This document shows positions 50,441 to 59,305 of a DNA stretch of 64,000 bases, in pieces. This DNA is from CAXMQZ01 sp963707075 (lineage in GTDB: Bacteria > Acidobacteriota > Thermoanaerobaculia > Multivoradales > JAHEKO01): the NCBI GenBank assembly GCA_963707075.1, contig CAVPOX010000015.1, positions 310,001 to 374,000 on the forward strand, in the 5' to 3' direction. A program made the translations under genes and the position numbers. Position 1 is the stretch's first letter, and each line of letters opens with the position of its first letter. Below the pieces are notes generated by a model, which did no database searches, was not told where the DNA came from, and saw only the letters and a list, made by a program, of their open reading frames with translations.

Positions 50441-51730
50441 TCAGCTCAGCGCCGATTCGGTCGGGCGGGTAGACGTGGGAAGGCATCGATCGAGAAAGTC
50501 TTCTGCAAACTCCGCATTCGCTGGATAGGCAGTCCCGAGAACCTTTCGCCAGATCGCCGCCGTTTCCATGCAGAGGTAGAAGAAAACCTCTCCGTGCCAC
50601 GGTTCGAAGGCGGAGTAGAGCGTCTGAAACAGATCCAACTTGACTCGATCCGGATAGGTCAGCTTGCCATGATGATCCTGAACCATCTGCATCTGCAGGA
50701 TCTTGGTTTGCCCGCCGCGGCGGCGGATCTCCTGCACGACCGGCTTGATCATGGTCACTGATCCCATCGAGATGAACGAGACCTCTCGCGGCGAGAAGGC
50801 CCGCAGTACCTGTTCGACGACCTGTGGATAGTCCTGCTGCCATCCCCGGTAGTAAACCATCGGATGGAAATGGAAGCCGACAGGAATACCCTGGTCGGCC
50901 GTTGTCCGCGCTGCCTGCAGACGCTTCTCGAGGGGAGCGGCGCCCTGCTCCTCGTTTCGAATAATCGTCTCCGTGTTGAGAGTCCAGCTGCAGACGATGT
51001 TGGGCGGAACCTCCCGATCGACGAAATAGGAGACGTTGTCCGACTTCGTTTTCAGTTCCAACAGAACGTTGGGATTGGCAGCTGCAAAGGCGAAGAGGGC
51101 GTCGAGGACGCCGCCCGTATTGCCCCAGACCAGTGAGTCCGACGCTTGACCTGTACCGATGTGATAGCGACGATCGGGGTCGAGCTGGATCGCCTGCAGT
51201 CTCTCGATCAGATCCGACTCGAGCTCAGCGGTCTCACCGTAGAAGGTCTGAATCGTGCAGTAGGAGCATGAGAACGGACATCCTCGCACGGCATCGAGAG
51301 TGTGGAGTCCGCAGCAAACCGTCTGCTCGGAATAGGCTGGACAGAGCCCTAGAACCTCGCGCGAGGTCTGTCCTTTTTGCAGTTTCACCCGTCGATGGGG
51401 TGGAGACTCGAGTCCCTCGGCTGGGTAGGCCTTCTCATCGTGGGCCACGGCTTCGAGATGAGCCGCCAGGCGCTTCAGCAAGGCTTTCTTGTGGTGTCGA
51501 TCCGTGCCAGCGATGTCGGAGGAGGCTGTTCGCCACCAGCTGGAAAATGAGCCCTCTAGCCACATCTCCAGGTCTCTTGCGGCCTGGGCAACCTGGCGGA
51601 GCTCCTGCAAGGTGAAACGGTACTTCTCGGCCTGGCGGCGGACGAATTCGGCCTCGGGCAACGCGAGCACCGGCAGCAGCGTCTGCGACTCGATCCGAGC
51701 CAGCTTGTCGGCGTATTGGGCGGAGTCCAT
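50441..51730 (-). CDS. spore photoproduct lyase-like radical SAM protein
   Basis: This protein of about 429 residues has a canonical radical SAM cluster AVRGCPFSCSYCTIQTFYG (C151, C155, C158). Downstream features match SPL-family proteins: HIGTGQASDSLVWGN, LLELKTKSDNV, VCSWTLNTETIIRNEEQG and GIPVGFHFHPMVYYRGW. True SPL repairs the thymine dimer of spores; related proteins in non-sporulating bacteria have other or unknown roles. ATG 51730 lies 2 bases after the stop of the DUF2911 gene, indicating coupling; GTG 51784 is less likely. An N-terminal helical extension of about 110 residues precedes the barrel. Confidence 0.8.
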   Translation of the reverse strand: MDSAQYADKLARIESQTLLPVLALPEAEFVRRQAEKYRFTLQELRQVAQAARDLEMWLEGSFSSWWRTASSDIAGTDRHHKKALLKRLAAHLEAVAHDEKAYPAEGLESPPHRRVKLQKGQTSREVLGLCPAYSEQTVCCGLHTLDAVRGCPFSCSYCTIQTFYGETAELESDLIERLQAIQLDPDRRYHIGTGQASDSLVWGNTGGVLDALFAFAAANPNVLLELKTKSDNVSYFVDREVPPNIVCSWTLNTETIIRNEEQGAAPLEKRLQAARTTADQGIPVGFHFHPMVYYRGWQQDYPQVVEQVLRAFSPREVSFISMGSVTMIKPVVQEIRRRGGQTKILQMQMVQDHHGKLTYPDRVKLDLFQTLYSAFEPWHGEVFFYLCMETAAIWRKVLGTAYPANAEFAEDFLDRCLPTSTRPTESALS

Positions 51731-51732
51731 GC

Positions 51733-52320
51733 TCAAGGAGCTGTGACCGGGACGCAGACCTCCGTCTTGATCCACCTGAAACACAGATCTGCACCGGTGT
51801 CAGTGCCGTCCAAGGCGATGGTGAACTGGTCGACCTCCTCATCGAGCGAGCCGACTACAGCCTCGACCACCAGTACATCGGTTTGCGGCAGGTCCAACGC
51901 CGTGAACTTGCCGTCCTTGAAGATGCCGGTACCGGAAAGCCCGAGAGCGGAGTTGAAGTGGATCTTCCAGGAATCCTCTCCTGGCGTGGTGAGGAGGGAG
52001 TAGGTTCCGGCTGAGAGCTTCTTTCCGCCGATGGTCACGTCGCCGGTGACGGTGATCTCGGTGCCTTCATTGGCGCCCGTGCGCCAGATCTCGCCGTAGG
52101 GGACCAGCGCTTCACTCTCCTTGCTGCCGAAGATATTCTCGCGACCTCGTTTGTATGGTCTGCTGTAGACCACACGAACATAAGTGTCGTCCAATGTGAT
52201 TCGAGCCATTCCCATCGGGCTCGGGCGGCGCGAGGGGTGCAGATCCTGGGCATCTGCCATGTCGAGTAGGCCTGTAAGAGCCAGTGCGATGAAGGCGACT
52301 GGGCGCAGTACAAATCTCAT
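51733..52320 (-). CDS. secreted DUF2911 domain protein
   Basis: This protein of about 195 residues has a signal peptide (MRFVLRPVAFIALALTGLLD, cleavage near ADA). It shows the DUF2911 pattern: YVRVVYSRPYKRGRENIFG, LVPYGEIWRTGANEGTEI and GGKKLSAGTYSLLTTPGED. The family is periplasmic or secreted and of unknown function, common in Bacteroidetes and Acidobacteria. Two cysteines near the C terminus (DLCFRW and EVCVP) could pair. ATG 52320 has CAGGAGA upstream. Confidence 0.87.
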   Translation of the reverse strand: MRFVLRPVAFIALALTGLLDMADAQDLHPSRRPSPMGMARITLDDTYVRVVYSRPYKRGRENIFGSKESEALVPYGEIWRTGANEGTEITVTGDVTIGGKKLSAGTYSLLTTPGEDSWKIHFNSALGLSGTGIFKDGKFTALDLPQTDVLVVEAVVGSLDEEVDQFTIALDGTDTGADLCFRWIKTEVCVPVTAP

Positions 52321-52363
52321 ATCTGTTCTCCTGAAAGTATTCTGGATTGCTGATGGAAGAGCC

Positions 52364-54526
52364 TTAGTCTGAGCTTTGGTCCAACCGGGCGATGAGCTCT
52401 GCGAACCTGGGAATGTCGCGCAGGGGGTCGAGATCGGGATCGTTTTCGATCCACTCGCGGTGGGCCATGCCAGCATCGATGGACTGTTCCAGACAGTCGA
52501 TGGCACGATCCAGTTCCTCGATGTTGGCGTAGAGGCAGGCGACGTTGTAGAGCACTCCCGGATTGTCGGGATCGATCACCATGGCCCTGCTCGCCCACCT
52601 GATCGCCTCGTCCTTCTCCCCGAGGTGACCCAGGGCAGCGGCTTTCAGATTGGCGGCGCGAGAATCATCGGGATTGAGGTCGAGGTGTTTGTCGAGGACC
52701 TCGATGGCTTTGCGGTACTGGGCCTCGCTCTCTTCTTTTTGACCAAGTGCAAAGAGGGTTTGGGCGAGGAAATAGGGAGCATTGTAGTCATCCGGGTTGA
52801 TCTCGGCAGCGCGACGAAACTTCTCGGCGGCCTCTTGTTCCTTCCCTTGACCGATCAGGTTGCGAGCATAGAGATAGTGGGCGTCGAAATGGTTCGGATC
52901 GAGCCCGATCGCGATCTCGAACTCCTCCTTGGCCTCGTCGAAGCGGTGGCTCAGGGATACGGCCAGCCCACGCGCGGCATGGGCTTCGGCTGAGCCGGGA
53001 TCTACCTCGATCGCCTTGCGGCTGGCGGCATCGGCTTCCTTCAGATTCTCTTCACTGGAGTCGAAGTACATGTACAGGAATGAACAGCAGTTGGCGACTC
53101 CCGCGTAGGCGCGAGCGTAGTGGGGATCGATGACAATGGCCCGAGCAAACATCTGGCGAGCGAATTCATAGCTCTGCTGCCGCGATTGGTAGGAGAACTT
53201 CTTGCCCTTGAGATAGTAATCGTAGGCCTGGACATCGACTTCGGTGGCTTTTCCGATGTCGCCCTTGGCTGTAGGACTCAATTGCATCTGCAGCGCTTCG
53301 ACGATGCTCTCTGCAATCTCGTCCTGAATGGCAAAGACGTCCTCCATCTGCCGGTCGTAGCGCTCCGACCAGAGGTGATAACCGTCCGCGACGCTGGTCA
53401 GCTGGGCGGTAATGCGAAGGCGATTGCCGGCCTTGCGAACGCTGCCTCCAAGGACCGTTTCGACTTTCAGCCGCTTCCCAATCTCGCGAACATCGGTCAC
53501 CGACTCGTGGATCTGGAAGGCCGAGGCTCTTGAGGCTACGCGCAATCCCTCGATTTTGACCAACGAGTTGATCAGCTCCTCGGCAAGACCTTCGCAGAAG
53601 TAGTCCTGATCCTTCTCTGGACTGAGATCTGCGAAAGGCAATACCGCAATGGATGGAGCGGTGTCCGGGACCGCGCCTCCAGCTTGGGATTGCAGGTCCT
53701 CCAGTTCGTTCTTTAGATCCTGAGCTGTTTGGTACCTGCGGCTCGGCTCTTTTTCCAGGCACCGACGGATGACCCGACCCAGGTCGCTGGACAGGTGAAT
53801 ATTGATGTCTGTAATGGGGCGCGGATCGTCACGCAGGATGGCAGAGATCAGTGAGGCCGATGAGTCTCCACCAAAAGGACGTTGTCCGGTAGACATCTCG
53901 TAGAGAATAATGCCGACCGAGAAGATATCCGTCCGGTGATCGATGGGATGGCTCTGCACCTGTTCGGGTGACATGTAGGGGACAGTCCCCATGACCATCC
54001 CCTCCCTGGTCAGTGCCAGCGTAGCCATGTCGGCACCATCAGCTTCATCGCTAGCTGCCTGCAGTTTGGCAAGTCCAAAATCGAGGACTTTGACGCGTCC
54101 TTCGTCGGTGACCATGATGTTGGCGGGCTTCAGGTCGCGGTGGGTGATACCCCTTTGATGCGCTGCTGTCAGGGCGTCCGCCAACGGGACTGCAATGTCG
54201 AAGAACTTGGCGATAGCGATACCGCCGGCAGGGATGAGCTGATCGAGGCTCCGTCCAGCGACATGTTCCATGGTGATGAAGTGGCCCTGATCGGACTTTT
54301 CCACCGAGTAGATGGTGACGATGCTGGGGTGGTTCATGGCGGCGACGGTCTTGGCTTCGCGCTGAAAGCGATGCAGACGATCCGGGTCGGCAGCCATATC
54401 GGCTGGCAACATCTTCAAGGCCACCTTGCGGCCGAGAGTCGTGTCCTCCGCGAGGTAGACGGTGCCCATGCCGCCTTCACCGAGCTTGTCGAGAATCCTG
54501 TAGTGAGAGAGTGTCTCGCCGATCAT
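52364..54526 (-). CDS. cytosolic Ser/Thr kinase with TolB-like and TPR domains (copy 2)
   Basis: This protein of exactly 720 residues has an N-terminal kinase (glycine loop LGEGGMGTVYLAED, K38 in VALKML, catalytic loop HRDLKPANIMV, DFG in VLDFGLAK, YMSPEQV). A TolB_N-like domain begins SIAVLPFADLSPEKDQDYF, with FCEGLAEELINSL following, and about six TPR units lie from residue 460 to the end. No membrane helix separates kinase and TolB parts. It follows a paralogue of identical length by 20 bases, so the two are a tandem duplication in one operon. The TolB-like domain is presumed to be structural or ligand-binding. Confidence 0.9.
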   Translation of the reverse strand: MIGETLSHYRILDKLGEGGMGTVYLAEDTTLGRKVALKMLPADMAADPDRLHRFQREAKTVAAMNHPSIVTIYSVEKSDQGHFITMEHVAGRSLDQLIPAGGIAIAKFFDIAVPLADALTAAHQRGITHRDLKPANIMVTDEGRVKVLDFGLAKLQAASDEADGADMATLALTREGMVMGTVPYMSPEQVQSHPIDHRTDIFSVGIILYEMSTGQRPFGGDSSASLISAILRDDPRPITDINIHLSSDLGRVIRRCLEKEPSRRYQTAQDLKNELEDLQSQAGGAVPDTAPSIAVLPFADLSPEKDQDYFCEGLAEELINSLVKIEGLRVASRASAFQIHESVTDVREIGKRLKVETVLGGSVRKAGNRLRITAQLTSVADGYHLWSERYDRQMEDVFAIQDEIAESIVEALQMQLSPTAKGDIGKATEVDVQAYDYYLKGKKFSYQSRQQSYEFARQMFARAIVIDPHYARAYAGVANCCSFLYMYFDSSEENLKEADAASRKAIEVDPGSAEAHAARGLAVSLSHRFDEAKEEFEIAIGLDPNHFDAHYLYARNLIGQGKEQEAAEKFRRAAEINPDDYNAPYFLAQTLFALGQKEESEAQYRKAIEVLDKHLDLNPDDSRAANLKAAALGHLGEKDEAIRWASRAMVIDPDNPGVLYNVACLYANIEELDRAIDCLEQSIDAGMAHREWIENDPDLDPLRDIPRFAELIARLDQSSD

Positions 54527-54546
54527 GAGTTTTCGATCCTTTTCGT

Positions 54547-56709
54547 CTAATCCGCTGGCGCCAAACGGTCCAGCAGCGCCTGAAATCGTGGATTCTCCCG
54601 GATGGTATCGAAGTCGCTGTCGTTCTCGAGCCATTCCTTGTAGCCAAAGCCTGCGGCGATTGCCTGCTCCAGATATCCGAGGGCTTCGTCGCTCGCACCA
54701 GCAATTGAGTGAGCGCAGGCTACGTTATAAAGAATTGCAGGCTCTTGCGGGTCGATCTCCAGGGCTCGCCGGGCCCACTCGAGGCCCTTCTCGGTTTGTC
54801 CGAGCTCGATCAGCGCCGAGCCGCCCAGATAGTGCGCTCTGGCGTCGTCGGGGTTGAGCTCCAGATGCTTCTCGACGACTTCCAGGGCTTTGCGAAGAGC
54901 TTGATCGGTGACGTTGCGGGAAGCTCCCATGCCGATCAGAACCTGACGTAGGAGCAGTGGTGCCTGATAGTCCTCCGGTCGGACTTCACTGGCCTTTTCA
55001 AAGAGCTGAGCCGATTTTGCGAGCTTCCCCTGCGCCAGGCAGTCCCGGGCATAGAAGTAGTAGGCCTCGAAGAGTTTTGGATTCAAGTGAATGGCGGTTT
55101 CGAACTGCTCTTCGGCGTCGGCGAATTTCTTGCTGATGGATAGCGCCAGACCGCGCGAAGCGTGGGCCTCGGCCAGTTCCGGGTCGAGCTCGAGGGCTTT
55201 GAGACTCGCCGAGAAGGCCTGGTCCTGATTCTCCTGGCTGCTGTCGGCGTACTGATACAGAAGCGAGCAGCAGTCGGCGATACCTGCATATGCGAGGGCG
55301 TAGTTGGGGTCGATCTCGATCGCTTTGGAGTACATCTCGCGAGCGAACTCGAAGCTCTTGCGATTCATTTGATAGAAGTATTTGCGACCGCGAAGGTAGT
55401 AGTCGTAGGCCTCGACGTCACGTGTCGCCACACTCTGGATGGCTCGCCTCTCCTTGGGGCTCAAGGTGACTTCGAGAGCGTCGACGATGCTCTCGGCGAT
55501 CTCGTCCTGGATCGCGAACACATCCTTCATTTCCCGATCGTAGCGATCGGACCACAGGCGATACCCATCCGTCACGTTGACCAACTGGGCCGTGATACGA
55601 AGGTGGTCGCCGGCTTTGCGTACGCTCCCTTCCAGCACGGTGCTGACACTCAGGCGGTCACCAATCTCTCGAATATCCAGGGTGGTTTCCTTGAACTGGA
55701 AGGCCGAAGTACGCGAAGCCACCCTGAGATTCTGAATCCTCCCAAGGCCGTTGATCAGCTCTTCGGCGATCCCCTCACAGAAATAGTCCTGGTCCTTGTT
55801 GGGGCTCATATCGACAAAGGGCAGCACAGCGACTGACGGCGCAGATTCCTTTTTCGCCGCCTTGGCCTCGGATTGCAGTTCCTCGAGCTCATTGCGGATA
55901 TCGAGGGCGGTCTGGTAGCGACGTCCGGGTTCCTTCTCCAGGCACCGCTTGAGGATTCGTCCCAGGTGGTTGGGCAGCTCGAGGTTGATCTCGTTGACCG
56001 GACGCGGGATGTCTCGCAGGATCGAAGAGATTAGATCCGCCGAGCTGTCCCCACCGAACGGTCGGTTGCCGGACGCCATTTCGTAGAAGATCACACCCAG
56101 TGAAAATATGTCGGTTCGATGATCGACCGTTTTGGCCTGTACCTGTTCAGGGGACATGTAGGGAATCGTGCCCATGACCACACCCTCCTGGGTCAGGGCT
56201 TGAGTCATGTCCTCCTGGCCTTCGGCCGACCCCGCTTCAATCTGCAGCTTGGCGAGGCCGAAGTCGAGAACCTTCACCCGACCGTCTTCAGAGATCATGA
56301 TGTTGGCGGGCTTGAGATCTCGGTGGGTCACGCCACGGCGGTGTGCGGCACTGAGAGCGTCGGCTAGCGGTATGGCGATCTGGAAGAACTTGTCGATCGG
56401 CAGGCTGCGCCGGGAGATGATCTGATCGAGACTCTTGCCCTCGACCAGTTCCATCGTGATGAATCTGGTGTCGTCGGCCTCTTCAACGGAGAAAATAGTG
56501 ACGATGTTCGGATGATTGAGCGCTGCTACGGTCTTGGCTTCGCGCTGAAACCGCTTGAGACGCTCCGGATCCGTCGCCATGACGGCCGGCAGGACCTTGA
56601 GCGCGACCTTTCGGCCGAGGTTGGTGTCTTCGGCGGCGTAAACCGCTCCCATACCACCCTCTCCGAGTTTTTCCAGGATCTGATAATGGGACAGCTTCTC
56701 GCCAATCAT
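54547..56709 (-). CDS. cytosolic Ser/Thr kinase with TolB-like and TPR domains (copy 1)
   Basis: This protein of exactly 720 residues is collinear with the downstream copy: kinase motifs LGEGGMGAVYAAED, VALKVL, HRDLKPANIMI, VLDFGLAK and YMSPEQV, TolB_N-like start SVAVLPFVDMSPNKDQDYF, and TPR helices to the end. ATG 56709 follows GAGG at 5-base spacing; an in-frame GTG lies 6 bases upstream. Differences between the copies are concentrated in the linker after the kinase and in the TPR region, suggesting divergence in partners. It is the first gene of the pair. Confidence 0.9.
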   Translation of the reverse strand: MIGEKLSHYQILEKLGEGGMGAVYAAEDTNLGRKVALKVLPAVMATDPERLKRFQREAKTVAALNHPNIVTIFSVEEADDTRFITMELVEGKSLDQIISRRSLPIDKFFQIAIPLADALSAAHRRGVTHRDLKPANIMISEDGRVKVLDFGLAKLQIEAGSAEGQEDMTQALTQEGVVMGTIPYMSPEQVQAKTVDHRTDIFSLGVIFYEMASGNRPFGGDSSADLISSILRDIPRPVNEINLELPNHLGRILKRCLEKEPGRRYQTALDIRNELEELQSEAKAAKKESAPSVAVLPFVDMSPNKDQDYFCEGIAEELINGLGRIQNLRVASRTSAFQFKETTLDIREIGDRLSVSTVLEGSVRKAGDHLRITAQLVNVTDGYRLWSDRYDREMKDVFAIQDEIAESIVDALEVTLSPKERRAIQSVATRDVEAYDYYLRGRKYFYQMNRKSFEFAREMYSKAIEIDPNYALAYAGIADCCSLLYQYADSSQENQDQAFSASLKALELDPELAEAHASRGLALSISKKFADAEEQFETAIHLNPKLFEAYYFYARDCLAQGKLAKSAQLFEKASEVRPEDYQAPLLLRQVLIGMGASRNVTDQALRKALEVVEKHLELNPDDARAHYLGGSALIELGQTEKGLEWARRALEIDPQEPAILYNVACAHSIAGASDEALGYLEQAIAAGFGYKEWLENDSDFDTIRENPRFQALLDRLAPAD

Positions 56710-56818
56710 GGGCACCTCGACAGCCTCGCTTCGCGCGTTGTTTCAGAGACCTGGGATCTCCGAGTATGAGCTCTGAAATGAGCTGACTGAGGACGGATTG
56801 TATCCCAGGAATGCAGTA

Positions 56819-56860
56819 CCCCGGTGCGCCGGTGGGAGAAGACTCGAGGGCGCACCGGGG
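56819..56860 (-). terminator. strong hairpin between the PDZ and kinase genes
   Basis: CCCCGGTGCGCC and GGCGCACCGGGG form a perfect 12-bp stem with an 18-base loop, starting 32 bases after the PDZ gene stop. No T-run follows on either strand, so it may end transcription of the PDZ gene poorly or act as an mRNA stability element or transcription-factor site. Confidence 0.45.
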
Positions 56861-56891
56861 CATCGAGCCGCCGGCGGGTCGATCGGCAAGA

Positions 56892-57710
56892 TCAGTTGCC
56901 GGGATGGACTCCGCGAAGCTCTGGACAGTCGATGGACTCACCGTTCACGGTGCAGTCGCAGTCACCCCCGTCGCATTCGATCTTGACCTCGCAATCCTCG
57001 CCATCGGGGCAATCGAAATCGATGTCGTGCCCGGTCATCGCGGTGAAGTCGAAGTCGAAGTCGCAGTCATCCTCGCCACTATCGCAGTCGATGAACATCG
57101 CTTTGTGCGCCATGTGGGGCATCTCCTGTTCATCGAGTGTGGCCGTGATGGTGGAGAAGGATCCGTCGCGCCAGATCTCGAGGGACACCGTTTCACCTTC
57201 TTCCCGCGAACGGATGGCATGAGTGAGATCCATGGATGAGCCGACGGACTCACCCTCGACGCTGGTAATGATGTCACCCGCGTTGAGGCCTGCTCGAAAG
57301 GCAGCCGAGTCGTCGACGACCTTGGCCACCATGACGCCCTCGTCCTCGTCGACACCGAAGTGAACACGGAGCTCCGGTGTCAGCTCGGTGAGCTGAACTC
57401 CGAGGAATCCGCCCTTGCCCATCATGGTGCCAGCGAAGTCGAAGTGTCGGGCGTGCTCGCCATCCCTCACCCATACCATCGGGTGATCGCCAACCTCGAG
57501 CTGGTGGTCACCACCGATGACGTGGACGCGAACCTCCTGTTCACAATCGTTGCCCGCTTCTTCGTCGCACTCGATTACGACCTTGTGGACTCTCTTTGCC
57601 TGGATCCCTGTCACATCCTCGTCTCCGGCCAGTCCGACCGATCCGGTCCCCAGGATCATGACTGCCAAAGCAGACAGCGTCGCTATGCTGCTCAGTCCCT
57701 TTTCATGCAT
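56892..57710 (-). CDS. secreted PDZ-domain protein with acidic Cys-rich tail
   Basis: This protein of about 272 residues has a signal peptide (MHEKGLSSIATLSALAVMIL, cleavage near GLA) and an acidic stretch with two cysteines (ECDEEAGNDCEQ). A PDZ domain (about 90-185) follows, with FLGVQLTELTPELRVHFGV, AFRAGLNAGDIITSVEGESV and RSREEGETVSLEIWRDG. The C-terminal tail of about 70 residues is dominated by Asp, Glu and Cys (for example DCDSGEDDCDFDFDF and ECDGGDCDCTVNGESIDC). The PDZ resembles those in HtrA/Deg proteins, but no protease domain is present. The tail could bind metal or form disulfides. GGAGAG precedes the ATG. Confidence 0.8.
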   Translation of the reverse strand: MHEKGLSSIATLSALAVMILGTGSVGLAGDEDVTGIQAKRVHKVVIECDEEAGNDCEQEVRVHVIGGDHQLEVGDHPMVWVRDGEHARHFDFAGTMMGKGGFLGVQLTELTPELRVHFGVDEDEGVMVAKVVDDSAAFRAGLNAGDIITSVEGESVGSSMDLTHAIRSREEGETVSLEIWRDGSFSTITATLDEQEMPHMAHKAMFIDCDSGEDDCDFDFDFTAMTGHDIDFDCPDGEDCEVKIECDGGDCDCTVNGESIDCPELRGVHPGN

Positions 57711-57790
57711 GGTAGGGGCTCTCCTTTCATTCACTCTTACAACGCCTGAACCGACCGTGGGTTCCCGTGCGGCAAGGTACACTTTTCAGG

Positions 57791-59305
57791 ATGTCCGGGC
57801 CAGCGAACCATACCCTATCCAAATCGCGATACCTTTCCGGTCTTCAGTGCCCCAAGCGGCTCTGGACAGAGCTCCACGCGCGACATCTCATCCCGCCCGT
57901 GGATGCGTCTACACAAGCGCGTTTCGAAGAGGGGCAGGAGGTTGGCAATCTGGCGAGACGGTTGCACCCGGGGGGCCTGGCCATCGATCCTGGAACGCTG
58001 CGCTGGGATCGGGTGGTCCCAGCGACAAGGAGGGCCCTGAGTCAACGTCGAACCCTCTATGAAGCGGCCTTTCGACACGGTGGAGCAGCTTGTCGCGTCG
58101 ACATACTGGTGCCCGCTCCAGCTGAGCAATGGGATGTTCTCGAAGTCAAGAGCTCGACTCGCGTCAAGGAGGTCCATCTCCGAGATCTGGCGTTGCAGGG
58201 ATTTGTCCTCGAGGGATCGGGCATCAGCGTACGGGACTACTATTTGGTGCATCTGGATACCTCCTATGTCAGGCGTGGAGATCTGGACGTCGAAGCGCTC
58301 TTCAGGCAGGAGTTGGTGACCGATCAGGTTCTGGAGCGAATGCCATCGGTTGCCGGCGAGCTTGCCGGGATGCTGGCGGTTCTGCATCAGGGTTCAAGCC
58401 CCGAGATCGCCATCGGCCGGCACTGCGAAGAACCCTATGAATGCCCCCTCAAAAGTAAGTGTTGGGCTTTCCTGCCAGAGCCGAGCGTTCTCGACTTGAC
58501 GCGTGATCGCAAGAAAGGCTTCGAGTATCTGTCTCAGGGCATCGAAGGACTCGGGGAGGTTGCCGATGGGTCTGATCTCAACAGCCATCAGCGAATCCAG
58601 GTCGCGACTGTTCGCTGTGGGGAGCCGCATGTCGACCGACCAGCTCTCGCCCGTTTCCTGAGCTCGCTCGATTATCCGGCCTACTTCTTCGACATCGAGA
58701 CCTTTGCCTCCGCCGTTCCGCGCTTCGACGAGTCACGGTCCTACCAGCAAATACCGTTTCTCTTCTCGGTACATCGAGTCGAAGAACCCGGGTACGCTCC
58801 ACAGCACTTCGTTTACCTGCACAGGAATGGGGGCGATCCCAGGCCGGAGTTCCTGCGTGCCGCCCGTGTCAGTCTCGGAAAAAGAGGCTCTATCGTGGCC
58901 TACAATGCACCCTTCGAGCGCCGAGTGCTGCAGGAGAGCGCCGCTACCGCTGTGCCGGCGTGGGAGCCATGGGCGGCAGAGCTGGGCGAGCGATTCGTCG
59001 ATCTGTTGAGCCCATTCCGGGACTTCGCCTATCACCACCCTGCACAGGTGGGAAAGGTCTCACTCAAAGCGGTGCTGACGCCACTGACCGGAATGTCCTA
59101 CGGAGATCTCGAGATCTCGGACGGTGAATCGGCGAGCCGCGAGTACTCGAGAGTCCTGTCGGGAGAGTTGGAGGGTCTGGAGAAGGCGAGGAGCTTGCAG
59201 CAACTCGCAAAGTACTGCTCGCTCGACACTCTGGCTATGGTAGTGATTGTCGATCGGCTGCGGGATCTGGCGTCAGGCGGCTTTGATGGAGGAGATGGGA
59301 CATGA
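57791..59305 (+). CDS. DUF2779 protein: Cas4-like nuclease fused to DEDD-type exonuclease
   Basis: This protein of about 504 residues starts LSKSRYLSGLQCPKRLW, a TM0106/RecB-like nuclease signature. The PD-(D/E)XK residues are D104, E118 and K120 (VDILVP, VLEVKSS). Four cysteines (C20, C212, C218, C224) match a Cas4/AddB-type Fe-S cluster. The C-terminal half is DUF2779 with a DnaQ-like exonuclease pattern: FFDIETF (D301, E303), YNAPFERR (N372, E376) and YCSLDTLAM (Y475, D479). It likely acts on DNA or RNA ends; a role in repair or defence is an inference. ATGA couples it to the DUF885 gene. Confidence 0.83.
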   Translation: MSGPANHTLSKSRYLSGLQCPKRLWTELHARHLIPPVDASTQARFEEGQEVGNLARRLHPGGLAIDPGTLRWDRVVPATRRALSQRRTLYEAAFRHGGAACRVDILVPAPAEQWDVLEVKSSTRVKEVHLRDLALQGFVLEGSGISVRDYYLVHLDTSYVRRGDLDVEALFRQELVTDQVLERMPSVAGELAGMLAVLHQGSSPEIAIGRHCEEPYECPLKSKCWAFLPEPSVLDLTRDRKKGFEYLSQGIEGLGEVADGSDLNSHQRIQVATVRCGEPHVDRPALARFLSSLDYPAYFFDIETFASAVPRFDESRSYQQIPFLFSVHRVEEPGYAPQHFVYLHRNGGDPRPEFLRAARVSLGKRGSIVAYNAPFERRVLQESAATAVPAWEPWAAELGERFVDLLSPFRDFAYHHPAQVGKVSLKAVLTPLTGMSYGDLEISDGESASREYSRVLSGELEGLEKARSLQQLAKYCSLDTLAMVVIVDRLRDLASGGFDGGDGT

